A program made the translations under genes and the position numbers. Of a stretch of DNA of 64,000 nt, positions 1 through 9,889 are shown piece by piece; within the stretch, counting starts at the first letter, position 1; each line of letters opens with the position of its first letter. The stretch lies in assembly GCA_004014935.1 (NCBI GenBank), contig CP025322.1:2108001-2172000 (forward strand), given 5' to 3'. The DNA is from Saccharomycopsis malanga. Its lineage: Eukaryota; Ascomycota; Saccharomycetes; Ascoideales; Saccharomycopsidaceae. Under the pieces are notes generated by a model. That model worked only from the letters and a program-made list of their open reading frames with translations, made no database searches and had not been told where the DNA came from.

Positions 1-1750
1 TTAATTGTCTCCCAGTGTGTTTTTCATTGTAAAGTTTTTCCAACGCCTCGTAAGTTGGCTGCAACTGCTTAGGCAATTGGAATGTATGCTTGAACGGTGA
101 GAAGGGCCACATGGTTTCTGCAAGCACGTAAATGTTGAAGTCATCGAGAATCTCGCTGGCATTCTGCTGCGCCGGCACGTATTGTGCAAAGGACGCCTTA
201 AGATCGTTCGAGGCCTTCATATCTTGGAACATTTTTGTCATTTTGGAGGTGTACTCGATAGAGTTTTCCTTCTGCAAGCGACTGATGACGCTTTCTTCCA
301 CCTCGAGCGACAACGAGCTGCCGTAAATCAACCGTTTGGCCAAAAGCTTACGGTAGTGGCTTTCAAAGGCGTCCTTGTCCGTGACAAACTTGAAGATGGT
401 CATGACATCGTTCTTGGACATGTCGCTGCTGAGGTCGCTTTCTCGGACGTTCTTGCGCATAAGCAAGTCTGCGTACTTGGCAAGATACTCGGGGGTTTTA
501 GGGGTTCCGCGGTACCCTGCTGGACAGGCAATGGCGTTTTTATTGATGAATCCGCGGCACGCGTTGTCCAAGGCTTTGACGAAGATTGGGTCGTTAAGGA
601 ATGCCCTGCGGACAACAGAAACAAACCGGTCGTACACGGAAATGAGTGTTTTGATGTACAATTTCTTCTGCTGGTCTGTGCTGAGCACATTTGGTGCTGT
701 GCGTTTATGTTTCTTGGCGTCTGTTTCTGGTTTCGCATTCACCTCCAAGTTGTCAATTCTGCGCAATCCTTCCTCTTTGATAAAGTTCTCAAATGCCCTG
801 GCCAACGGATCCAACGTGCTCGGCACCTTTTGCAACAAGACAAACATTCTATTGATGTGGTCAATCTGGTCCTGCTCAAGCAAGCGGCCAAACTCTGCGT
901 ACATGGCCTCCGCGTGGTTTTCGATCAACGATCTGTACACCACCTCTAAAAGCGGCCGTTTGCTACGTTCGTCTAGATATCCGTTGGACAATGACTTCTC
1001 CTCATGGATTCTGATCTCTGCTCTTTTCATGTAATCGATAATGTTGTGTGTTTTGAGGTATTCCTTCGATTCCTTGCTGTAAAACTCCAAGGTTGTCGCC
1101 AAAAACGGTTTCTCAAACTTGTCTATATAGATTCCCAAGTTTGGTTTTTTCAAGTCTTGGATATCGATGCCGAGCATCACAAACGACTTGATTGAATACG
1201 AAAGAAGCGTTGGGTTGATAGGCAAATTCAGTCTTTGTAGCCTGATCTGCTCTAGAATCTCCGCCACCAAAGTCTCGCAGTTGAGATCAAACATATGGGC
1301 ACGCCACGTCAACAACGTCAACGTGTTTACATCGTAAACGTCCCGCCGCCCATCGCTTCTCTCCTTCGAAACCCAATACCTGTTCATGTAGTCAAACACG
1401 TTATTCAAATACCCAGCGCCAATCGTCAATCTCCGCCAGCGAGCCACATAGAACTCTAAAAACGTCTCGTCATTCTTCTTCGACAACGACTGCACATATT
1501 TGACCAAAAACTCCTGCAATTTGGCGTAGATCTCCGAGCCCACTAATAACACATTTTGACTGCTCGCCATCGAAGACACATTGCCGCCGCGTGACCTCGA
1601 CACACAGTAGTTGTATATCGCCGTGTACGCTTCCATATAGCCCTCTGGATTCACGCCATCAGCTGTGTTATCTGTCCCAAGAATCTTGTACAAACTGGGC
1701 TCAATAAAAGCCCACGTAGCCTCCAAACTGTCCGAATGTGGTAATGGCAT
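1..1750 (-). CDS. CDC53: Cullin CDC53 (SCF ubiquitin ligase scaffold), 3' end beyond the window
   Basis: My translation from the ATG at 1750 downwards stays open for 583 codons to the left edge. It begins MPLPHSDSLEATWAFIEP, followed by YTAIYNYCV, then FDYMNRYWVSKERSDGRR and later LLAKRLIYG. These are hallmarks of the cullin-1 N-terminal helical repeats and the start of the cullin homology domain. Yeast Cdc53 is about 815 residues, so roughly 230 C-terminal residues (Rbx1-binding and neddylation region) lie outside the window. The protein scaffolds SCF E3 ligases: its N-terminus binds Skp1/F-box adaptors and its C-terminus binds the RING protein Hrt1. The N-terminal TW.FIEP segment fits cullin-1 better than cullin-3 or Rtt101. 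The start is the first ATG in a conserved position and no intron is needed. Confidence 0.93.
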   Translation of the reverse strand, partial: MPLPHSDSLEATWAFIEPSLYKILGTDNTADGVNPEGYMEAYTAIYNYCVSRSRGGNVSSMASSQNVLLVGSEIYAKLQEFLVKYVQSLSKKNDETFLEFYVARWRRLTIGAGYLNNVFDYMNRYWVSKERSDGRRDVYDVNTLTLLTWRAHMFDLNCETLVAEILEQIRLQRLNLPINPTLLSYSIKSFVMLGIDIQDLKKPNLGIYIDKFEKPFLATTLEFYSKESKEYLKTHNIIDYMKRAEIRIHEEKSLSNGYLDERSKRPLLEVVYRSLIENHAEAMYAEFGRLLEQDQIDHINRMFVLLQKVPSTLDPLARAFENFIKEEGLRRIDNLEVNAKPETDAKKHKRTAPNVLSTDQQKKLYIKTLISVYDRFVSVVRRAFLNDPIFVKALDNACRGFINKNAIACPAGYRGTPKTPEYLAKYADLLMRKNVRESDLSSDMSKNDVMTIFKFVTDKDAFESHYRKLLAKRLIYGSSLSLEVEESVISRLQKENSIEYTSKMTKMFQDMKASNDLKASFAQYVPAQQNASEILDDFNIYVLAETMWPFSPFKHTFQLPKQLQPTYEALEKLYNEKHTGRQL

Positions 1751-2835
1751 TGCTGTTCTATTAACTCTCTACTATTTCTCTAATATATGTCTTTTATCGC
1801 CTGGTCTCTTTAATAGCCTAATCTCTTTAATAGCCTAATCTCTTCAAATATCTAATATCTAATCTCTTTTATCGCCTCAACTATCTCAACACTAGTCGCT
1901 ATGGGCGCTAAACTCTTTTGATCACTTCTATCTCTCAATTGTCACTCAAAATTCATCAAAAACTCACAAAATGAACAGACAATCCTACAATATCTCTGTC
2001 CCAGCAATTTCCAACAGCTTTCTCAAACTGTTTCCTCACCAATCTCACTATACCTTCTCCTTGGCTTCTTGTACCATATCATCGGTTTAGCGCCCAGTTA
2101 ATTCTCGCCACCACCTGTAGGGCGGGTAACCCACAAAGTTGTTTATTTAAGTGGGTTTGAAGCCGAGTACTAATACTCATATTATGTGTTGTAATGGAAA
2201 ATTTTGTTGATTAGGTTTAGTCTGTTACTAAAAAAGCGTTTTGTAGTTAGTAAAATGTGTTAGATTGAATGTGATGTAACTGGTGAATGTGTTATAACAG
2301 TTGAATAAGATATAACTCGTAAATAGTAATAATATCATATATTTCGAGCCCAGTACATATCAGTTTCAGATGATAACGTGTAAAATCAATAAATAATATG
2401 TGCCCTTGGAAGTTTGGACGTTTATTATGAACCTTTGGAGATATATACTTGTCAAGAACATGGGAACATGTTATCTAGACCACCATTCACTTTTCCATTT
2501 ACAACCAATCTATACGTCAACTCATCATTAAAACCGAACTTAACATCAATGGCACAACTCGTCATTTTAGCCAGCATCATGTTACAAAAATTGTGTATTC
2601 TTATTGAAGAACAAATGCTGCCGTTTTTTTAAAATGTATTACTAGCAAATGAGTCGCAAAAGAAGAATACAAGTTGGAGAAGCAGATATGTGACCGGCTA
2701 CCGAGGGCAGTTGGTCATAACAGTCTTGAAATAATCACTTGGTTGCATTTTTGGAGAAAAAGTTTAACAAAAAAAAAAAAGACAAAATGAATGAAACTCA
2801 TTGGAAATAATAATAATTGTTGGAAAATACAAATT
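1751..2835. other. CDC53 5' flank and spacer
   Basis: AT-rich spacer between CDC53 and the tRNA gene. Short near-repeats of a ctctttaatagcctaat motif lie at 1800-1870, just upstream of CDC53. A SINE 3'-end remnant in minus orientation lies at about 2327-2376 (tail, then reverse complements of the GGGCTCGAAATAT and ACTGATATGTACT blocks). An ATG ORF at 2414-2632 has no recognisable features and I do not call it. Confidence 0.6.
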
Positions 2836-2907
2836 GGGCGGTTAGTGTAGTGGTTATCATCTATGACTTCCAATCATGGGACAGGGGTTCGATTCTCCTA
2901 CCGCTCA
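2836..2907 (+). tRNA. tRNA-Gly, anticodon TCC
   Basis: A complete 72-nt cloverleaf. The acceptor stem pairs GGGCGGT with ACCGCTC (one G-T pair), the discriminator is A, the A box is TAGTGTAGTGG, the anticodon stem pairs TATGA with TCATG around loop CTTCCAA (anticodon TCC), and the T arm AGGGG-TTCGATT-CTCCT is fully paired. It is very close to what I remember of Saccharomyces tRNA-Gly(UCC), except that the anticodon stem is AT-rich instead of CCACC/GGTGG. No intron. A T-run follows directly, as expected for pol III. Confidence 0.93.
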
Positions 2908-2908
2908 T

Positions 2909-2918
2909 TTTTTTTTTT
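2909..2918 (+). terminator. Pol III T-run after tRNA-Gly
   Basis: A run of about ten T residues starts two bases after the tRNA discriminator base, the normal RNA polymerase III termination signal. Confidence 0.85.
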
Positions 2919-3565
2919 GATTTTGAGCAAGTCAAAGTAAAACTATTTAAAAGACAGTCTGAATAATGTCAACTGGTCAAACAAAATAATTTTCGAAATT
3001 TTTTGCTAGAGTATTGACACAATTGATATATATAGTAGGCTTTACCAAGTGCTTTCAGACAGAGCGTACATAGGGAACTGATTTGTAGTGTGTTGGAAAT
3101 ATAAGATATTGTTAATTCGAAGAATTGGTCACTGTACTGATTTTTTTGCAAAATGTTAAATACTTTTTATTGAAAATTTACATGCAATTGTCACTGTCAA
3201 TATGAATGAGCAATGATGATGAAAAAATTTGATATTTAGAGCACTAACCATTGAGCAATTCGGCCCAGTAACTGAGCCAAAAAATAATTATTATATTAAT
3301 GATATCACAAACCCAGTCCGAACTTGGTTTCCAAAGGCAAGTGCAACTGTCTGAAGTAGACCTAGACAAAAGTCTAGTGCTTACTTTCTAGAATATTTAT
3401 CAAAAGAACTAGAATATTCAATAGTAAAAGATAAGTGGACGTCAAGTAAAAAATTTTTACAAATGATTTGGATAGTTTAGTGCATTCTATATAGCCCATC
3501 AAAATGATAAAGAACCAGTCAAGACATTGATAGCTGACAACTGAGCCAAAAATTATAATAATAAA
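2919..3565. other. Spacer with three SINE remnants
   Basis: No gene seen. A plus-strand 3'-end remnant at about 3034-3116 carries TTTACCAAG and later GGAAATATAAGATATT. A minus-strand head remnant lies at about 3242-3285 (ATTGAGCA then GGCCCAGT). A plus-strand body piece lies at about 3318-3395 and contains GGCAAGTGCAACTGTCTGAA and CAAAAGTCTAGTGCTTACTTT, both matching the body of the full copies at 18.9, 30.8 and 59.5 kb. Confidence 0.6.
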
Positions 3566-3760
3566 ATCTCATATCTTGAGCACCAACTACTAAAACATCA
3601 TTTTTTCTAAATTATCGTCTATAATGTATAAATAAATAAATAAATAATTCTAATGATTCAAGGTTTCTAAAAGTAGCTGAAATCTCATATTTTGAGCATC
3701 AACTACTGGACCTCCGGCCCAGTGGCCAATTCTAATGATTCAAGGTTTCTAAAAGTAGCA
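3566..3760. repeat. Direct repeats at the 3' flank of the first ferric reductase
   Basis: A perfect 32-bp direct repeat (AATTCTAATGATTCAAGG...) occupies 3647-3678 and 3728-3759. The 49 bp between its copies contain a SINE-head-like remnant (GAGCATCAACTACTGG...GGCCCAGTGG). A second, imperfect copy of that head remnant lies at about 3567-3600, and an AAAT microsatellite at about 3629-3648. Everything lies within about 200 bp downstream of the gene that ends at 3771. Confidence 0.75.
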
Positions 3761-3770
3761 TACGACCAGT

Positions 3771-5963
3771 TCACCATATCTGGGATTCTTCAAAGTACTC
3801 AACCCTACCAGACTGATGGGCATCGAGATTAGAAGCAATAGCATTGCGCAAGCTATCGCAGAGGGCAGGAGGGCCGCAAGAAGTGAAGGATATAGAGCCT
3901 TTTGTATTAGTGAGGAAATCCAACACTACATTGTCTAAATTTGGTTTCCCAAGCTCGATATTGAAATGGTTCAAAATATTGGTTTTTTCGGGGGAAAATG
4001 CGGTGATTTCACTGTCATTGTCCAGAATACTGTTGACATCTACTGTGATATTGTGAAATTTGCTGGGTTTTTCCAGAAATGGGCTATAATTTTTATTCAA
4101 TTGAGGGCTATCAAATTTTTGGCAATTCAATTGAGGGCTACTCAATTTTTGGCAATTCAATTGATGATGACTATAATCAAGAAGATTTTCTGTAGTTTCT
4201 CTGGTTAAACAAAGAGTTACTTGGACGTTAGCTTTGGACAATTTGACCAAATGTTGGAAAAACCATTCTACAGAGCCAAGATTGCGAGAAACCCAATACA
4301 AATGTACGTTTTTACAGTTTGACAAGCCACGAGAAGCAAGCTGATATGCGTGGGAATAAGGGCCTGGAAATCCATTTCCCCCAGCCACAAGAACAATATT
4401 GTCGTAGAACTGGTTTGGCGAAGACTCTCCGTAGGGCCCCTCCACCAAAACCTTGAGATTCTTGTTGGAAAGCACGGCCTCATAGGCTTTGTTGGTGGCC
4501 CCCTTCTTGCGTTTGACATACAAAGTGATTGTGCCCAGATTGTCTGCAGTGTCGATTACTGTAAACGGATGGGACTGCCAGAAACAGCTGGGCAACATGA
4601 AATAACAATACACATACTGGCCTGGGGCCGCAGACCAGAGAACATCGCTGGGTTTCTCTATTGTGATCTGCATTGTTTCGCCATCTACAAGATTTACAGA
4701 TGATCTCCGGAACCCAAAGCAGCATATCCGGACAATTCGCACGAGCCTCTCGAAGGCCCACACTGCCACAGCCGCATAAAGCCACTCCATCGAGCCGAGA
4801 TCCATGCAATGCCTCCAGGCACCCACTACAAAACAGCTGGCACACACTATATGCCCATAGAGAAACACCTCATAGTAGTGCACTCTGATCCAGTGATGTG
4901 AAAACCCCAAGATTACACCCGCCGCCACGGTACCAAACACGCCCCATTGGATAAAGGACAGGCCCATGTGGCTGGTGTACGTGCCAGACGCTGCATACAT
5001 GTAGCTGTATCCTGCTGCATGCACAATAGTGTCCCACACCACCATGCGTCCTGTGTGCTTATGGAACTGCACAAACGAATCATAGCTGAACCCGCTGAGC
5101 AGCGACAACACATTGTTCCGCCCTGCAAAGAGAATCAATAATGGCAATTGCGCAAACGCAAGGCGCCCACCACGCATCGCAATATACTTGGCTGCCTGGC
5201 TGTCCCGCGCCCCATACAATACATTATTTGAATCAAACTCCCACCCTCCAATGTACCCTGATGCATGCACAATGTAATACCCCAAAAGTGCAATGCCGTC
5301 CGACCGTTTCGGAAGTAACCCGCCTACCAACGTGGTCCTCCCAAGATGCGATCTCTTGCCCCAAGGAACCAAACTCGGTAACGTAACATATCTTTGCCAA
5401 AAACGCGCTACCAGCCCATTGCAGAGCGTAACAATCCCAGTTCGCTTAATAAATCGCGAAACCATCGAAAAAATCATCACCATAAACCAGTATCCCACTG
5501 AAGCATAGCCCACGTGATGCGCATAGTCCGACGTATCGTAATAAATGCGGTATGCATCATGCATGTTGAGGTACTGCGCTGCTGGGATCGTAACTGGTGC
5601 ATACTGCGGAGTGGAAACATTGAGCCCAAGACTGGTCGAGTTTATAAGATGTTCTGTAGCATTGGAATAAATTGTGTCATAGGACACATTTAGAAATGCA
5701 TCCCCACATGTTGAGTAAAGAAAATGCGCCACTGCTTGTTCATATTGCAAAGCATTGGTCGCATATTGACGAAGGCACACCGCCATGGTACCTGTGGCTG
5801 GTGGATATGCACAGAGTGCATGTGATGTTGCATTGAAACCAAACTTTACCTTACCAACAGCGCTTTGGCATCCTGTATATAAAAGAAAGACTGGATTGGA
5901 CGTCTTAGAAATCGCACAAACCAAAGTGCTCTGTAAAAGAGCTGCTAAGATTATTAGCCTCAT
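3771..5963 (-). CDS. Ferric/cupric-chelate reductase (FRE family), 730 aa
   Basis: Membrane flavocytochrome b that reduces Fe(III) or Cu(II) chelates at the cell surface using NADPH. Visible parts: signal peptide (about residues 1-17), a cysteine-containing extracellular domain, then the ferric reductase membrane domain with the two-heme histidine pattern H301/H315 and H371/H385, each pair 14 apart. FAD-binding HPFT is at 465-468, EGPYGE at 508-513, the NADPH glycine motif GGNGFPGPY at 528-536, SCGPP at 695-699, and the end is VEYFEESQIW. Length is normal for yeast Fre proteins. Residues 601-622 are a small tandem repeat (QLNCQKLSSP-type) in the NADPH lobe. The ATG at 5963 gives a proper signal peptide, and an AT alternation (6032-6046) about 70 bp upstream could serve as TATA. 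Paralogue of the gene at 10810-13302. Subfamily and metal preference cannot be read from sequence. Confidence 0.93.
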   Translation of the reverse strand: MRLIILAALLQSTLVCAISKTSNPVFLLYTGCQSAVGKVKFGFNATSHALCAYPPATGTMAVCLRQYATNALQYEQAVAHFLYSTCGDAFLNVSYDTIYSNATEHLINSTSLGLNVSTPQYAPVTIPAAQYLNMHDAYRIYYDTSDYAHHVGYASVGYWFMVMIFSMVSRFIKRTGIVTLCNGLVARFWQRYVTLPSLVPWGKRSHLGRTTLVGGLLPKRSDGIALLGYYIVHASGYIGGWEFDSNNVLYGARDSQAAKYIAMRGGRLAFAQLPLLILFAGRNNVLSLLSGFSYDSFVQFHKHTGRMVVWDTIVHAAGYSYMYAASGTYTSHMGLSFIQWGVFGTVAAGVILGFSHHWIRVHYYEVFLYGHIVCASCFVVGAWRHCMDLGSMEWLYAAVAVWAFERLVRIVRICCFGFRRSSVNLVDGETMQITIEKPSDVLWSAAPGQYVYCYFMLPSCFWQSHPFTVIDTADNLGTITLYVKRKKGATNKAYEAVLSNKNLKVLVEGPYGESSPNQFYDNIVLVAGGNGFPGPYSHAYQLASRGLSNCKNVHLYWVSRNLGSVEWFFQHLVKLSKANVQVTLCLTRETTENLLDYSHHQLNCQKLSSPQLNCQKFDSPQLNKNYSPFLEKPSKFHNITVDVNSILDNDSEITAFSPEKTNILNHFNIELGKPNLDNVVLDFLTNTKGSISFTSCGPPALCDSLRNAIASNLDAHQSGRVEYFEESQIW
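4098..4163 (-). repeat. In-frame tandem repeat inside FRE-like gene 1
   Basis: On the coding strand the ten-residue pattern QLNCQKLSSP / QLNCQKFDSP / QLNKNYSP repeats in frame (residues 601-628), with matching 30-bp repeats in the DNA (caattgagggct units on the plus strand). It sits in a surface loop of the NADPH-binding lobe, between the LCLTRETTE strand and the C-terminal CGPP motif. Confidence 0.8.
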
Positions 5964-6053
5964 TTTCCCTTGTGCTTGTTTTTCTCGGATTCAAATACCA
6001 ATGTCATGTTGGAGGCTTAGGCATACATACGTATATATATATATATAGATACA

Positions 6054-6179
6054 AACTAGGCCTGGATGGGTTTTCCCCACTGGGTTTTACCAAGTCCCCT
6101 TAGACATAGCGCGTATATACGAAACTGATATGTACTGGGCTTGAAATTTATGATATTATAATTATTATAACTAGGCCTG
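6054..6179 (+). mobile_element. Short SINE copy with 11-bp target-site duplication
   Basis: The element (6065-6168, 104 bp) starts at GATGGGTTTTCCCCACTGGG and runs through TTTACCAAGTCCCCTTAGAC and ACTGATATGTACTGGGCTTG to an AT-rich TGATATTATAATTATTAT tail. The perfect repeat AACTAGGCCTG flanks it at 6054-6064 and 6169-6179. This is the structure of a 5'-truncated copy inserted by target-primed reverse transcription. It lies about 90 bp upstream of the first FRE gene start. Confidence 0.85.
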
Positions 6180-8082
6180 CAAACCAATCATGCATGTCGA
6201 GGCACAGTATGCAGCGCAGTGCAGCGCTTCGCCTGGTATGGTAATACATTGATATTATTTCCAGGCCTGGGACTTTTGCGCTTGCAAAAACAATTACAAT
6301 GTACTGAGACAAACTTAAAGTTACTGTGGGTGATAATTTAGGGGCACATATGCCAACATTGAGCGTGTTGGAAAGTATCATAGAGGTATTTGATTGTCTA
6401 AGATAGGTCACATATTGGTATTTTCAGGAGCTTTTTAGCAGTTGTTGTAGTCGAATGGTATTTTGCAGCTGTGCAGTGATAATCATAGGAGAATTTGGTC
6501 ATTTGAAGGCAAATTTATCTGAAAGAATACTTAGGGATAATATAATATGGTAGGGTATCGGGTTTGACAGATGCATCATTTTGCACGCATGCATACATAA
6601 CCTGCATGCATGCATGCGTTTTTTTTTTGCCTATGGACCGGACCCATTACCAAGGCAATTTTTTCTGCACCCATGAAATAGGCATAATAGCAGCCCAACG
6701 CAATACGCGTGGATCACGTTTGGCTGCATAATACTTACTTTGGCCTGAAACCAGTATAATATTTTCTTATCTGGCCATATAAAGTAATATTCATGTTTTG
6801 AAAAAGGGTTTCCATTCCAAAGTATTGCCATCTGAGACATTATATAATAATAATCTGTTTTATCTGAGACATTATGTAATAATAATCTGTTTTATCTGAG
6901 ACATTTCCTTATTTTTTATCATCCAACATTGGCAAAACAGCTCGCCAAAGCTTGCAGTTTGACCTGTGGATTCAAACTGATACTGCCGGAGAATTGTAAT
7001 CTTTCCTTACTTTTGTTCGTTTACTGGTAGTGAAATGTAGCCGTTGCAGTTTGATTTTATCAGTGCCAACCACGCGGATGTACTGGAATAGCATTATTGG
7101 TACTATTTTTTGAGGATAATTATTCTGAGCTACTTAAAATACAAACTTTGCCAAGGTTTCCTCTCAATGAGGCAAACACAAACCACTTTGTGACTTAACC
7201 GGTTACCGTTGATGCTGGAAACTCTAATTTGCATCAAAAACAGCGCCAATGAGAAGAGAATGGCCAGGACTGCCGATATTTTTATATGTTAGCCTCAAAA
7301 ACGGTTAGACTAAGTGGAAAACGCTTACACAACTCGTTTGGCATTGCCTTATTGGGCTAGTTTTTTGCCTCATTGGCCCTTTTTGCTTATTTTCTGACAT
7401 TTTGATCTGCGTACTGACATTTAACATATCAGAACACATTGTTCTCGTAAATGACAGCAGTACAAAGCTGATCAAGACAAATTAACAAATAAAACAAGGC
7501 AGCCGCTGGCTCAGGGGGCAGTGATCTTAGAGAAGAGAAAAAGGGCTGGCAGTTTACTCGAAATATAAGATTTTATTAGAGAATAGTGCTTTTCCTGTAT
7601 TATTAAGGTTGGTATTGTTTTAAACAGAAAATAGGTTATAGTTGACTATATAAAATGATAGAAGCTCACACTAAAGGCCCTAAATATTGCTTAGAGTTGG
7701 AGTAACGTCTTAAAAAGTAATCAGATGTTTTGGAAATTTCTTCAATACTAAGATCAAAAAAGCCTCTATCTTTATTTTGGCGCTATTTTTTGTATTACTC
7801 AATTATATTCGTCTGCATTTGGTCACAGAATGGCTTGTCTACACTGGTTTTGCTTTGTATCTACGGCAAACAACGATAGAAGTTTATTTTTCTAATATCA
7901 TCCACATAAATACTGCTGTCATAGACAAATCAATTAAATGCATAGTGTCTCTCACAGATTATCCAACAGTCCTTTTATCTTTATTTACAAAAAATCTGCG
8001 CTTATTAACTGCCAAAATATAGTCTTGAAAAGTAAAGATATTGTCTCTTTTTAGCAAATATACGCCTATATGCCTTACTATT

Positions 8083-8170
8083 GCCAAGTGGCCAAGTCAG
8101 TTGAGCCATGCGCCACGCAAGAAAAGTGTGGCGCCTCACTGGTTTATGGGACTCGATTCCCTCTCTTGTC
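8083..8170 (+). other. tRNA-like sequence with a strong hairpin
   Basis: An A-box-like TGGCCAAGTCAG (8089-8100) and a B-box-like GGACTCGATTCC (8149-8160) flank a 7-bp perfect stem, GCGCCAC (8110-8116) with GTGGCGC (8128-8134). No clean acceptor stem closes it, and its sequence differs from the SINE head. It could be a decayed tRNA gene or a second tRNA-derived head; I cannot decide. Confidence 0.35.
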
Positions 8171-8496
8171 GTTTTGGAGTAATTATTACTATTAAAATAA
8201 TGTTATCCAAGCTATTTTGATTTAAAAAATGTACCTCAACATTTTAAATTTTTTTTTTGCCATTCTATAGTACTAATTTATAACAAAAAATGTTAGACTT
8301 ACGAACAAGCATTTGATATATCGGAAAATTGCCAATTTTGACAAAAATTTGATTCTTTCAAGTCATATTCTAAAGTCGTTACGGTAACCCAAACCATATT
8401 TCTATACTCTGTAAAATTCAGAGCTTATTTTCTGTACTTTGTGTTAGCCTTTGTATTTTATAAACCATTTAATATCGAGAAAGTATTATTTTGTCG

Positions 8497-8577
<81 letters not shown>
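8497..8577. repeat. 81-nt A homopolymer
   Basis: Uninterrupted A from 8497 to 8577. No gene lies next to it. The exact length may be affected by sequencing or assembly. Confidence 0.9.
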
Positions 8578-8579
<2 letters not shown>

Positions 8580-9653
8580 TGTTAAAAATCGTGATTTTCA
8601 TCCTTGGAAAGACTTTGTCTTTATTTTTTGACAATATTCCATAGTTGTTATATGCTCTTAGTCTTATTTTTGCTTTCTCCAGGATTTAAATGAGCTTGTG
8701 CTCCAAAGAAACACCTATCTCAAGAGCTACAAATAGTATTGTTTATTATAGGTTCTCAAAGGAAATTATATTCAGTTATTATCATTATATATATGCCAAA
8801 CTAACTTCCTGTATACATTGAATATTTTATGGGGCTGAGTGAATCGTAATGTGTTTATCAATAAGCTTTTCACTTCTGTTTAAAGGGGGTCCGTTTTAAA
8901 AAACTTTCATTCCTATTCAACTCAAATTGAAAGCCTAAATTAAGATTGAAGCTTTAGATTCATGTTTATCTATACAACTGGTTTATTGTTTGTAATATTG
9001 CGATGGGCTTGTATTTATGGCCTATTTATATGCCATTTCTACATATTTAAAAACGAAATTTGACCTATTTCTGTAAAAGTCGACACAACCGACCAAATTA
9101 AATACATTTGCAAAGATAAAAATGTTCAGAAAAAAAAAATTATGTGACCTTGTCCAAATTGAAGCCCTTTTTTAGGAAAAACAATACCACCCATGCTGGC
9201 AATGCTCTCAAATCTCTTCTGGTACTGCCGTTGTAGAGTTTGCTCAAAAACTTGATGCAGAATTATTAAGCTTTCCAATCATTGGTAATTACGTAGCTGT
9301 GGTCGGTGTTCGTCTGGAAATTATTGGCGTAGTAGGACCAGCCCATACTAATCCTAAACTTCTTTCCTTCTTGAACATTAATAGCGGTATGCCGTACTGT
9401 TTGCCAAAGTTTAGATTTTTACAATATAAAATGAATATTGATAATTGTTGGATCTGTTAGTGTAATTCAACATGTGCATGTCAGGAGTGGCTGATTTTGT
9501 CAATTTCTTAAATTCATTTTCAATCATATTTGTTAGTATTTGTTAGTTTCTGCTTGTTTTTTGAAAATGATGTTAATAACTCAGAATATTAGCCCAATAT
9601 TTACAACTAGGATTGTACAAAATGACAAATTTCATACTCTTATAGTATACTAT

Positions 9654-9787
9654 GGCTCAGTGGCCAGTGTTCTCATAGACGTAAAAAAAAAGAGAGGAAC
9701 AAGGGTGAGCCAACTATGATCAGAAGGAAATGATTGGGCTTTACCAAGACACTTTATCAACTCTGGTATTTATAGTTAATATTGAGA
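9654..9787 (+). mobile_element. SINE copy, subfamily 2 (short body)
   Basis: Head TATGGCTCAGTGG, then an A-rich stretch and GAGGAACAAGGGTGAGCCA, ACTATGATCAGAAGG and ATGATTGGGCTTTACCAAG. The same succession, without the usual box B and without the middle body, is found in minus orientation at 15405-15594. The shared structure defines a separate subfamily and is not likely to be chance decay. The 3' end is degenerate. Confidence 0.65.
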
Positions 9788-9846
9788 TGAGTAATGCTTA
9801 TTTGTCAGTGATATTTTTGATGAATGTTGAGGATTGAAGTGTAAAT

Positions 9847-9847
<1 letters not shown>

Positions 9848-9887
<40 letters not shown>
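9848..9887. repeat. 40-nt T homopolymer
   Basis: Uninterrupted T run in the gene-free region between the two FRE genes. Confidence 0.9.

Positions 9888-9889
<2 letters not shown>

Noticed and set aside
2414-2632. 72-codon ATG frame between CDC53 and the tRNA gene
   Set aside because: No motifs, low-complexity composition, and no promoter or homology argument.
8441-8644. Frame rich in Lys across the A homopolymer
   Set aside because: The protein is a translation of the 81-nt A run; nothing supports expression.
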